A stretch of DNA of 49,408 nt from Legionella sp. 515359 (GTDB lineage Bacteria; Pseudomonadota; Gammaproteobacteria; Legionellales; Legionellaceae), in NCBI GenBank assembly GCA_025941565.1, contig JAPCYN010000027.1, positions 1-49,408 on the forward strand, read 5' to 3'. The notes under the pieces are model-generated. The model had not been told where the DNA came from and searched no databases. It was given only the letters and a program-made list of their open reading frames with translations. Positions 1 to 6,034 of the stretch are shown one piece after another; positions within the stretch are counted from its first letter, which is position 1, and every line of letters starts with the position of its first letter. Position numbers and translations under genes: made by a program.

Positions 1-109
1 TTGGGATTTAAAATGCCTAAGGAACTGTTTATACAGCAGTATAAAAATGATTGTCGCACTTGGAGCTAGAATGCGCCACCCGGAAAACTCTTAAAACCCT
101 TACTGGGAT

Positions 110-154
110 TGGTCGGGACGGAAGGATTTGAACCTTCGACCACTAGCACCCCAT
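110..154 (-). other. tRNA-Pro 3' half, probable attachment site of the island
   Basis: Read on the minus strand this gives the 3' half of a tRNA-Pro: end of the anticodon arm with a GGGGTGCTAGTGG stretch, the T-arm core GGTTCAAATCC, the acceptor strand and an encoded CCA. Similarity to a tRNA stops around position 154 and no D-arm or 5' acceptor strand follows, so this is a fragment, not a working gene. A tyrosine recombinase starts 182 bp further in. Fragmentary tRNA 3' ends next to an integrase are typical att duplications of P4-type islands; the intact tRNA-Pro should lie at the other end, outside the window. Confidence 0.8.
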
Positions 155-203
155 CCTCTTGTCATCGATATTTAAAGTAATAACTTACACTATCAAATAT
201 AAC

Positions 204-229
204 AAAAAACCCTTGATCGGTAAAGGGTT
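204..229 (-). terminator. rho-independent terminator-like hairpin (minus strand)
   Basis: AACCCTT (208-214) and AAGGGTT (223-229) form a 7-bp stem with an 8-nt loop. On the minus strand the stem is followed by a run of T (complement of the A-run at 204-209). It would stop transcripts heading towards the tRNA fragment. I see nothing else in the roughly 180 bp between the att site and the integrase. Confidence 0.5.
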
Positions 230-335
230 AACGCCTATTATGGATATAATTTAGTAACTTTCGATAACATTCAAAAACAAAATTAAGTACCCACCAAAGT
301 ACCCATTAATGCCACTTATATGTATGGGAGAAAAT

Positions 336-1574
336 ATGGCAAAGTTCACGGACACTTACATTAAAAATCTCAAACCTAAAGAAAAACGTGATGAAAAATA
401 TGAAGGCGGTGGGTTTGGTATATTCATTTATCCAACGGGATCCAAAACATGGATCTATCGTTATAAAATCGACGATAAAAAAGATTATATGATCATTGGT
501 CATTATCCTGAAATGAGTTTGGCAGAGGCAAAAAAGAAATTCATTGATCTACGTGTCATCCGTCGAACTGGAACAAACCCAAAACTGGTGGCCAAGCAAG
601 AAGAAGATCAAGCTAAATACACAGTCAAAGAATTCGTATTGGATTGGTATACTAACTATATTGAACGCCATCGAAAGCAACCCGAGCAAATCAAACAACA
701 TATTAATTCAGATATTATCCCATCCTTAGGTGATATAGAGCTTCAAAATATCCAGACAAGACATATCACTAAAGAATTAGACAAAATAGTTAAACGTGGC
801 TCCCCTGTTCATGCTAATAAAGTGCTTAGCACAATAAAACAGGCATTCAACTATGCGGTAAGTCGTGGAGAACTGGCGATCAATCCTGCAGCTAATATTC
901 GCGCAAGAGATATAGGTGGCCAAGAAAAACCAAGAGATCGCTTTCTAACTCTGGATGAAATTAAAATTTTATGGAAATTTCTGGACAGTGATTTAAATGC
1001 GATATCACTACAAATAAAAATCGCCTTAAAGCTATTATTGCTTACTGGTGTACGTTTCGGTGAATTAAGAATAGCTAAATGGTCTGAATTTGATTTTCAA
1101 AATTCAATGTGGACCATACCTGCAAAAAATACGAAAACTGGCATTGTGATGCATGTTCACTTGACTGAATTAGTAATATCCCTACTTAAAGAGTTATATA
1201 ACTGCAGCGAGGGAGAATATGTCATTAGTGGCGCAGATGGTATCAATGTTCTTTCTGACAAAGCATTACCCAAAGCAGTAATCCGCATCCAAGATAGGGT
1301 TAATATCCCACAATGGACACCCCATGATTTACGTCGAACCTTTGCTACACAAATGGGAGAAGCCTTGAATATTGATCCAGTAGTAATTGAAAAATGTCTA
1401 GGACATAAAATGCCAAAAATAATGGCAACTTACAATAAAAATGAGATGCTTCCACCGCGAAAAGAGGCATTAGAAAGATGGAGCGATTTCATTAAAGAAC
1501 TTATTTTCGAGTCTGATCATAGCATCAATAACTTATCCCTGGAAAAATTTATACCTGAGCTTCAGGCATATTGA
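336..1574 (+). CDS. P4-type tyrosine recombinase (island integrase)
   Basis: Site-specific integrase of the P4 family, expected to insert and excise the island at the adjacent tRNA-Pro. The 412-residue protein has the N-terminal arm-binding domain of this family (MAKFTDTYIKNLKPKEK), a SAM-like core-binding domain (about 100-190) and a catalytic domain with Arg in TGVRFGELR, His and Arg in HDLRRTF, His in LGHK, and the nucleophile Tyr in ATYNKNEML, so it looks active. The start at 336 is chosen over the in-frame ATG at 309 because GGGAG (326-330) stands 5 nt before it and family members begin in this way. Its position just inside the att fragment fits the usual island layout. Confidence 0.93.
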   Translation: MAKFTDTYIKNLKPKEKRDEKYEGGGFGIFIYPTGSKTWIYRYKIDDKKDYMIIGHYPEMSLAEAKKKFIDLRVIRRTGTNPKLVAKQEEDQAKYTVKEFVLDWYTNYIERHRKQPEQIKQHINSDIIPSLGDIELQNIQTRHITKELDKIVKRGSPVHANKVLSTIKQAFNYAVSRGELAINPAANIRARDIGGQEKPRDRFLTLDEIKILWKFLDSDLNAISLQIKIALKLLLLTGVRFGELRIAKWSEFDFQNSMWTIPAKNTKTGIVMHVHLTELVISLLKELYNCSEGEYVISGADGINVLSDKALPKAVIRIQDRVNIPQWTPHDLRRTFATQMGEALNIDPVVIEKCLGHKMPKIMATYNKNEMLPPRKEALERWSDFIKELIFESDHSINNLSLEKFIPELQAY

Positions 1575-1600
1575 GATAAACTAAACCAACTAAAAATTAC

Positions 1601-1639
1601 TGTACTTTTTTTGACACCGTACAACTATAGTGATACACT
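1601..1639 (+). promoter_or_regulatory. toxin-antitoxin promoter with inverted repeat
   Basis: TTGACA (1611-1616), a 17-bp spacer and TACACT (1634-1639) give a good sigma-70-like promoter. The -35 box is bracketed by TGTAC (1601-1605) and GTACA (1619-1623), a possible antitoxin operator. The -10 box ends only 4 nt before the toxin ATG at 1644, so the transcript may start at or within the initiation codon. That is inferred from spacing only. Confidence 0.55.
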
Positions 1640-1643
1640 TATA

Positions 1644-2033
1644 ATGACTAATGAAATTAATTATATTGCCTATGAAGGCAATGAATATACAATTGAGTGG
1701 TACTTCGATGCAAAGCAACAAAGTGAAGCACTTGATTACTATAACTCATTAAATAAAGACGAAAGAATCCAACTGTTAAAGTTATTAAAGCGCATGGGAG
1801 ATGCGGGAGTTATCAAGGACATAACAAAGTTTCGAAATGAAGGCGATAAAATTTATGCTTTTAAACCACAGCCTGATCGATTCCTTTGTTTCTTTTATGA
1901 AGGAAAAAAAATTATCATTACGAATGGTTATAGGAAAAAACAACAAAAGTTGCCCCTTAAAGAAAAAGAAAACGCTGTGAATAAACGCGATGATTACATA
2001 AACAGAATTAAAACAGGTGACTATTATGAGTAA
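1644..2033 (+). CDS. RelE/HigB-type toxin (phage Gp49-like)
   Basis: Probable mRNA-interferase toxin of the RelE/ParE superfamily, Gp49/HigB branch. The 129-residue protein has the family pattern: a helical first half, KLLKRMGDAGVIKDITKF, the strand RFLCFFYEGKKIIITNGYRKK, and a basic tail ending in DDYINR. The start at 1644 is the ATG directly after the promoter; an upstream in-frame TTG would lie inside the -35 box. The gene overlaps the next one by 8 nt (ATGAGTAA), and the next encodes an XRE-type helix-turn-helix protein, the toxin-first order of higBA modules. The direct mRNA target cannot be read from the sequence. Confidence 0.82.
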   Translation: MTNEINYIAYEGNEYTIEWYFDAKQQSEALDYYNSLNKDERIQLLKLLKRMGDAGVIKDITKFRNEGDKIYAFKPQPDRFLCFFYEGKKIIITNGYRKKQQKLPLKEKENAVNKRDDYINRIKTGDYYE

Positions 2034-2322
2034 GAAATCATTATCAACGTTTGAAAGAGAAATGCTCGATCCCGATTTCAAAGAGCAATTCGATAAAGAA
2101 TATACTGAATTCTTATTAGCCGAAACTATCAGGGAATTAATGGAAAGCGCCCACAAAAGCGTTAGAAAATTAGCTAAAGAGTCCGGCCTTTCACCCACAG
2201 CCATCCAAAATATACGATCAGGCTTGCAAGATGATATGAAACTCAGTAATTTTTTAACAATTTCCCATGCTTGTGGTTATCATCTTGTCTTAGAGAAAGA
2301 TGATAAAAGAATCCCTTTATAA
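2026..2322 (+). CDS. XRE-family antitoxin (HigA-like)
   Basis: Likely antitoxin and autorepressor for the preceding HigB-like toxin. The 98-residue protein carries a helix-turn-helix around residues 45-80 (KSVRKLAKESGLSPTAIQNI), the classical XRE signature, and a short C-terminal segment (ISHACGYHLVLE) common in HigA-like and phage-type antitoxins. The ATG at 2026 is preferred to the GTG at 2017 because AGGTGA (2015-2020) lies 5 nt before it. The 8-nt overlap with the toxin gene implies translational coupling. Confidence 0.82.
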   Translation: MSKKSLSTFEREMLDPDFKEQFDKEYTEFLLAETIRELMESAHKSVRKLAKESGLSPTAIQNIRSGLQDDMKLSNFLTISHACGYHLVLEKDDKRIPL

Positions 2323-2368
2323 ATATAGTGACCTACAATGTAATTAAGTTCTAATGTATGGAAACAAA

Positions 2369-2538
2369 ATGGAACCTCACATAATCTGTGACCCCATTCA
2401 TGGAATAATGGAGTTAAATAAATCATCGTATAAAGCTGTAAAATCTATAATCGATGATCCTCTTTTTCAGAGAGTGTTGAAAATTCTCATTCTCCTGTTG
2501 TTAAAACAATATTAGACAAATTAAAAAGAGCAAATTGA
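2369..2538 (+). pseudogene. HD-domain phosphohydrolase remnant with internal deletion
   Basis: From the ATG at 2369 the translation reads MEPHIICDPIHGIMELNK and continues to DDPLFQRV, which is how HD-superfamily (dGTPase-like) phosphohydrolases begin. The frame then ends at 2515. A different frame over the same 3' stretch reads SPVVKTILDKLKRAN and stops at 2538, plausible as the C-terminus of such a protein. The simplest reading is a large internal deletion that joined the first 35 or so codons to the last 20 out of frame; the metal-binding HD core is gone. Family assignment rests on the short N-terminal motif. Confidence 0.5.
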
Positions 2539-2542
2539 ATTT

Positions 2543-2576
2543 AAGGTCCTTCAGAAAAGGCCCTAAAAAGGACCTT
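2543..2576. terminator. hairpin between convergent units
   Basis: AAGGTCCT (2543-2550) and AGGACCTT (2569-2576) form an 8-bp stem with an 18-nt loop between the plus-strand genes on the left and the minus-strand gene ending at 2597. There is only a short T tract, so it is a possible bidirectional terminator rather than a strong one. Confidence 0.4.
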
Positions 2577-2596
2577 TGGTATCTTGAATAATTGTT

Positions 2597-4615
2597 CTAC
2601 TTATCCCTTAAAAAATCGAATGCTTCTTTAATTATGAGCAACTCTTGGGGATTAGGGCTTACCACTGATTTGTCCATAGTATTTTTTTTCAAAAGCTCTA
2701 AAAATCTATTTTTTTGCTGCATTGATATGTATTCCTTATTTTCAAGAATTATCAATGAAGCTACCATGCAATTATTTATCTTCTCCAAAGCATTATAAAG
2801 CTCATCTATGGGAGATATTTTACCATTACTAACCCGTATTAGAGCATGTGACCATGACTTGATCTTAATCCTACTTTGCACATAGTTATTATCTTTAAAG
2901 AACGCCATCCCTGCCTTGGAAATATAATTATATAAATATTTTTTTACAGGAATAATTACTTTTTCAGGATAATCATTAATCAAGATGGAGAAGCTCTGCA
3001 AAGTACTATTTAAATCCATTTTCTTCAAAAGCATCATGATTCTTTTGCGGGAATTTTCACCTTCATTATCTAATAGCAATTCAAACAATAAACGATTTAT
3101 CGTATTATTTATCATGATTAAATTTTGATTTGAAAACTCACTAGAGAGCCTTAAAAGCAGCTTATCGATTGTAGCGATTAAGTCATCATCAGTTAACATA
3201 AGCCTATTGAGCATCAGCGAATTCACTATAACTCTGGAATCATGATTTTCAGTAAGAAGAACAGTGAGTGTACTGTTTAAATTCACCCAGTCACTTTTCT
3301 CAAACTCCTCTTTGGTTTTTATTTTTTGGGTTATTAAAAATAATAATTTTGTTTTAACCTCATTATTTGATTCACTATTTATATCATCTATTAACTCACT
3401 ATAAGTAATATCACTTAAGTCCTCAATTTCATCCAAATAATTTAATTGTTGTGACAATTGATTTGGGTATTTCTTGTATAAGTCCCACAAGCGTCGACCG
3501 TTATCTCTGTTCGATTTAAACGGTATGTGGGCTGTCAGATATGTTTCTGCTAAAACAGGAGGTATCTCACCACGCTGATTAGGGAAAGCGTTGAACAAAT
3601 CTTTAGGAGCTTGCGTCTCATTATAGGGGGGAATATCTGTATTCAAGACATCCTTATATAAATATTTAACAAAGGTGTCGCATCGAAAAACCGCGCAATT
3701 GCTAGTTAGAATTTCGCGTGTGTCATTGGTCAGTGGGTTTGTAATAATTACTTCTTCTGGCCCACCAACATGATAAATTGGCTTTAGGGTATATTGAGGA
3801 CAATATTGACTTTGAATGACGGCAATATAAGCCATCTGCCCAGAATCCAATACATCCATTTCACCGTGGTTAAGTTTACCATATCCATACCGAACGCCCC
3901 AAACATCTCTTTCCTCTTTTATCTGACTAAGACTTTTGTCAAAATGAATTATTGGCTCAATATTCGTAACCTCAATAACCATGTTGCTGATTTCAGGCAA
4001 ATCTTCAAATTCTCGTGTCCATATAATTCCTACGTGCCCAAACAATCCAGGAGGCATCCGAAGCAAATCACCGGCATAAACATCTCCGGGACACGCCTTT
4101 CTATAACTATTACATGTACCATCTATACATTGATATTGTGGCTGAAGAGTAAAACTAAAATAGTAATCATTATGCGAGTCGTCAGCAAAGGTACAAGTAT
4201 ACTCTACATCTTTTGGTCTTGGTGAATTAGGATATCTATCCATATACATCTCCCAAGTATCAAAAGAGTATTGAATAGGCCAATCATCTGAAATTTTCCA
4301 TATAGCATCGACAATAGTTTCAATACACTTTCCACCATTATAATTTTGTTTGTAAAGCTTGTTTTTTATTTCCTCAAATGAAGTGCTTAGGTTTTCATAT
4401 TTAAATTTGGTTGAAGAAGCATTTGAACCACAACCATCTACACTTCCGGTGTCATAAGTAGCTTCTTGGTACCACTTGCCAGTTGGTTGAATAAGGTCAA
4501 TGTCACTGGCTGCTAGTGCAGATGTTGTGAAAAATAAGCTAAAAACAATGGTTAAATACTTTTTTGTTGAGGTCAAATATGATGAGCTTAAATTGCTACT
4601 TTTAAAAAAATCCAT
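2597..4615 (-). CDS. large secreted protein with permuted papain-like (NlpC/P60-type) domain
   Basis: Exported protein of 672 residues with a signal peptide (hydrophobic TIVFSLFFTTS, predicted cut after SALA near residue 35). The N-terminal half (about 170-345) has PGDVYAGDLLRMPP, then FGHVGIIW, and later NCAVFRCDTFVKYL. A histidine in a GHVGI motif followed downstream by a cysteine in a helix is the order of circularly permuted NlpC/P60 (YiiX/LRAT-like) hydrolases; I infer H in GHVGI and C in CDTFV as catalytic. Residues about 390-670 are helical and repeat-like with no recognised domain. Many cysteines suggest disulphides and periplasmic or external location. An effector or amidase role is possible but not shown. 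Codon use is AT-rich like the neighbouring accessory genes. Confidence 0.6.
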   Translation of the reverse strand: MDFFKSSNLSSSYLTSTKKYLTIVFSLFFTTSALAASDIDLIQPTGKWYQEATYDTGSVDGCGSNASSTKFKYENLSTSFEEIKNKLYKQNYNGGKCIETIVDAIWKISDDWPIQYSFDTWEMYMDRYPNSPRPKDVEYTCTFADDSHNDYYFSFTLQPQYQCIDGTCNSYRKACPGDVYAGDLLRMPPGLFGHVGIIWTREFEDLPEISNMVIEVTNIEPIIHFDKSLSQIKEERDVWGVRYGYGKLNHGEMDVLDSGQMAYIAVIQSQYCPQYTLKPIYHVGGPEEVIITNPLTNDTREILTSNCAVFRCDTFVKYLYKDVLNTDIPPYNETQAPKDLFNAFPNQRGEIPPVLAETYLTAHIPFKSNRDNGRRLWDLYKKYPNQLSQQLNYLDEIEDLSDITYSELIDDINSESNNEVKTKLLFLITQKIKTKEEFEKSDWVNLNSTLTVLLTENHDSRVIVNSLMLNRLMLTDDDLIATIDKLLLRLSSEFSNQNLIMINNTINRLLFELLLDNEGENSRKRIMMLLKKMDLNSTLQSFSILINDYPEKVIIPVKKYLYNYISKAGMAFFKDNNYVQSRIKIKSWSHALIRVSNGKISPIDELYNALEKINNCMVASLIILENKEYISMQQKNRFLELLKKNTMDKSVVSPNPQELLIIKEAFDFLRDK

Positions 4616-4707
4616 TCCGCAAAATCCATATTAAATCCAGATCGGCGGCATAGTATCAGTCCATGAATCACTTTACTAGACTTACTTACCTTTGGGCTCA
4701 TCCGCAC
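4588..4707 (-). CDS. small ORF of 39 residues, unknown
   Basis: A GTG-started frame with a strong ribosome binding site (AAAGGAG, 4719-4713, 5 nt before the start) runs 39 codons and overlaps the start of the 672-residue gene by 28 nt. It begins MRMSPKVSKSSKVIHG. No family recognised. It could be a real small protein, a leader that couples translation to the downstream gene (whose own binding site is poor), or the scar of an older gene. Confidence 0.3.
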   Translation of the reverse strand: MRMSPKVSKSSKVIHGLILCRRSGFNMDFAEWIFLKVAI

Positions 4708-4743
4708 TTCAACTCCTTTCGATTTTAATTGAAAGCGATAGAA

Positions 4744-4763
4744 AAGCCCCAAAATAGGGGCTT
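4744..4763 (-). terminator. rho-independent terminator of the ardA unit
   Basis: AAGCCCC (4744-4750) and GGGGCTT (4757-4763) form a 7-bp GC-rich stem with a 6-nt loop, followed on the minus strand by TTTTC. The ardA stop codon lies at the base of the stem. Confidence 0.75.
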
Positions 4764-5267
4764 AATAGCATGAAAAAATATGACTCATTCCATTTACTTC
4801 TACCGAATAATAATCACTAATAAAAAGATCACGAGCAAAAGCCTCACAATCAAAATAACACATCAAACTATCCGGTATCGCATTACTATAGCACTCTTCA
4901 AAAATATACCAGGCAAAATCAACTTCTGAATCATAGACGCCATGATAATAATCACTTATCATAGTTTCTGCATCTTCAAGTACATACTCACCCAAAAGCG
5001 CCCGTCCCAGCCCCCGTGTTCAACAATAAACTCGGAATAAGCTACGATGGTTCCTATGGATTCATACTCACTAAGACGAAGACTACCAAAGCCATCATAA
5101 TCATGTATCGCAAACTCTTCCGCACCCTCAACAGGACTATTTTCTAGCATAGCTCTGATGTCTGCCATAATATCATTTTCACTTTGACTGGCGTCTATCC
5201 ACTCACCATGTAAGTTCCCGCTGTTATAAGATGCCAAGCAGGCTACATAAATTTGAGGTTTATCCAT
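4762..5267 (-). pseudogene. ardA: ardA antirestriction gene, frameshifted
   Basis: ArdA proteins are acidic DNA mimics that block type I restriction enzymes during conjugative entry. The first frame starts MDKPQIYVACLASYNSG and LHGEWIDAS, the hallmark ArdA N-terminus, with GGAG 9 nt before the ATG at 5267. The C-terminal part (GEYVLEDAETMISDYYHG to the end) is in another reading frame. The switch falls near 4995-5010 beside a run of five G and corresponds to one missing base. Joined, the protein would be about 167 residues, the usual ArdA length, and rich in Asp and Glu. Alternatives are a sequencing error or a natural -1 frameshift; I see no strong slippery heptamer. Confidence 0.8.
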
Positions 5268-5307
5268 GGGGTTGTTCTCCTTAAAGTTACAAAGAGAGCA
5301 AGCCCCA

Positions 5308-5325
5308 GCGGGAGCATGCTCCCGC
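5308..5325. repeat. perfect 18-bp palindrome between small ORF and ardA
   Basis: GCGGGAGCATGCTCCCGC is a perfect palindrome, flanked by CCCA and TGGG that can lengthen the stem. It stands in the short gap between the 66-residue ORF and ardA and could act as an intercistronic attenuator or an mRNA-stability element. No T tract follows on the minus strand. Confidence 0.6.
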
Positions 5326-5338
5326 ATTGGGTTATGAA

Positions 5339-5539
5339 TTAAACAGCTGCAAGTCTAATTGGATTCTTATGATTTCTAACAAACGAAATCAGCGATTCCA
5401 GCTTACTTAAACTAAGATCAGCCTGCTTAGCATCATCTATAGATAACTGCTGGCGAAAACCTTGCAGATCATTGATGCACCAAGCCAGTTCAACAAGTAG
5501 ATGTTCAATTTTCAAAGATACAGTATCGAGTTTTTGCAT
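5339..5539 (-). CDS. small helical protein of 66 residues, unknown
   Basis: Starts at a good ribosome binding site (AGGAG, 6 nt before the ATG) and is predicted largely alpha-helical (KIEHLLVELAWCINDLQGF, LSKLESLISFV). No family recognised. It is the first gene of the minus-strand unit that continues into ardA, behind a long structured leader with a hammerhead ribozyme, so it probably belongs to the mobile-element backbone. Confidence 0.6.
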   Translation of the reverse strand: MQKLDTVSLKIEHLLVELAWCINDLQGFRQQLSIDDAKQADLSLSKLESLISFVRNHKNPIRLAAV

Positions 5540-5571
5540 GGTATTTCTCCTGGTTTAAAGGGATTACCTAC

Positions 5572-5599
5572 CCCAATCGGGATAAAAATCCCTATTGGG
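5572..5599 (-). promoter_or_regulatory. 12-bp leader hairpin before the 66-residue ORF
   Basis: CCCAATCGGGAT (5572-5583) and ATCCCTATTGGG (5588-5599) pair across AAAA with one A-G mismatch, giving a strong hairpin some 35 nt upstream of the ORF start. On the minus strand it is followed by GTAGG, not by T residues, so it looks like a leader structure rather than a terminator. Confidence 0.5.
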
Positions 5600-5734
5600 T
5601 TTGCAAAGCAAATATCACCGACACAGTGGTTGATTTGCCTGATTGTTAAAGAAGTTATGCTCGAAGCATTCCTAGGCATAAAGCCGTGAATCATATCCAT
5701 GAAATTGAATCCAAGAATAGCGAGACTCAATAAT

Positions 5735-5779
5735 TTCCCGACTAAACGTTCCACCAGTAAATTAGGGAAGAAGATGGTG
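5735..5779 (-). ncRNA. pseudoknot directly downstream of hammerhead 1
   Basis: On the minus strand CACCA (5779-5775) pairs with UGGUG (5756-5752), and UUCCC inside its loop (5769-5765) pairs with GGGAA (5739-5735), an H-type pseudoknot. The same arrangement follows the second hammerhead (9994-10039). The closing stem differs between copies but stays paired, while UUCCCUAA, ACGUUU and AGUCGGGAAA are conserved. Function unknown; a 5' protecting structure or a ligand- or protein-binding leader are possibilities. Confidence 0.5.
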
Positions 5780-5783
5780 TTAT

Positions 5784-5831
5784 CACAAGACCTGTAGGTT
5801 TCACCAGAATTTCGCTGGATCATCAGTTGTG
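5784..5831 (-). ncRNA. hammerhead ribozyme, copy 1 (type I)
   Basis: Minus strand: stem I CACAA (5831-5827), core CUGAUGA (5826-5820), stem II CCAG/CUGG with a 7-nt loop, core GAAA (5802-5799), short stem III ACC/GGU with a UACA loop, cleavage nucleotide C (5789), stem I UUGUG (5788-5784). Predicted cleavage is between 5789 and 5788. Both ends lie in stem I, hence type I. Odd point: the pair next to the core in stem II (10.1/11.1, positions 5819 and 5803) is U-U where G-C is normal, so this copy may be slower. A putative -10 box ends 10 nt upstream, placing the ribozyme at the transcript's 5' end. Confidence 0.8.
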
Positions 5832-5840
5832 TTGTTTTCA

Positions 5841-5868
5841 ATTCTATCTAGCATTATTGGAAAATCAA
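5841..5868 (-). promoter_or_regulatory. promoter of the ribozyme-small ORF-ardA unit
   Basis: Minus strand TTGATT (5868-5863), 16-bp spacer, TAGAAT (5846-5841). Transcription would start near 5834, a few nt before stem I of the hammerhead. The region up to the ABC-transporter stop (6035) is AT-rich and shows nothing else. Confidence 0.5.
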
Positions 5869-6034
5869 TACATTTTCAGAGGCTGTTATCAAATGAATCT
5901 GTTTGATATTAATTGATATTTAAATTTACTTTTAACTAAAAAAAGTTCTATTTTAACATCCAAGGTACCAATTTTGCGCAGTAGCATATAAGGTTTAGTT
6001 CAATAGCCCTTGCGAAGGAGCAAATTATAGCAAG

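Noticed and set aside
3794-4225. A 143-codon plus-strand frame opposite the secreted protein
   Set aside because: It has no ribosome binding site and lies wholly inside a gene with a signal peptide and recognisable motifs; it is an antisense shadow.
5512-5841. A 109-codon minus-strand frame running through the ardA leader
   Set aside because: It begins with TTG within the putative promoter region, passes through the hammerhead, the pseudoknot and two hairpins, and has no recognisable protein pattern. The RNA structures explain the sequence better.
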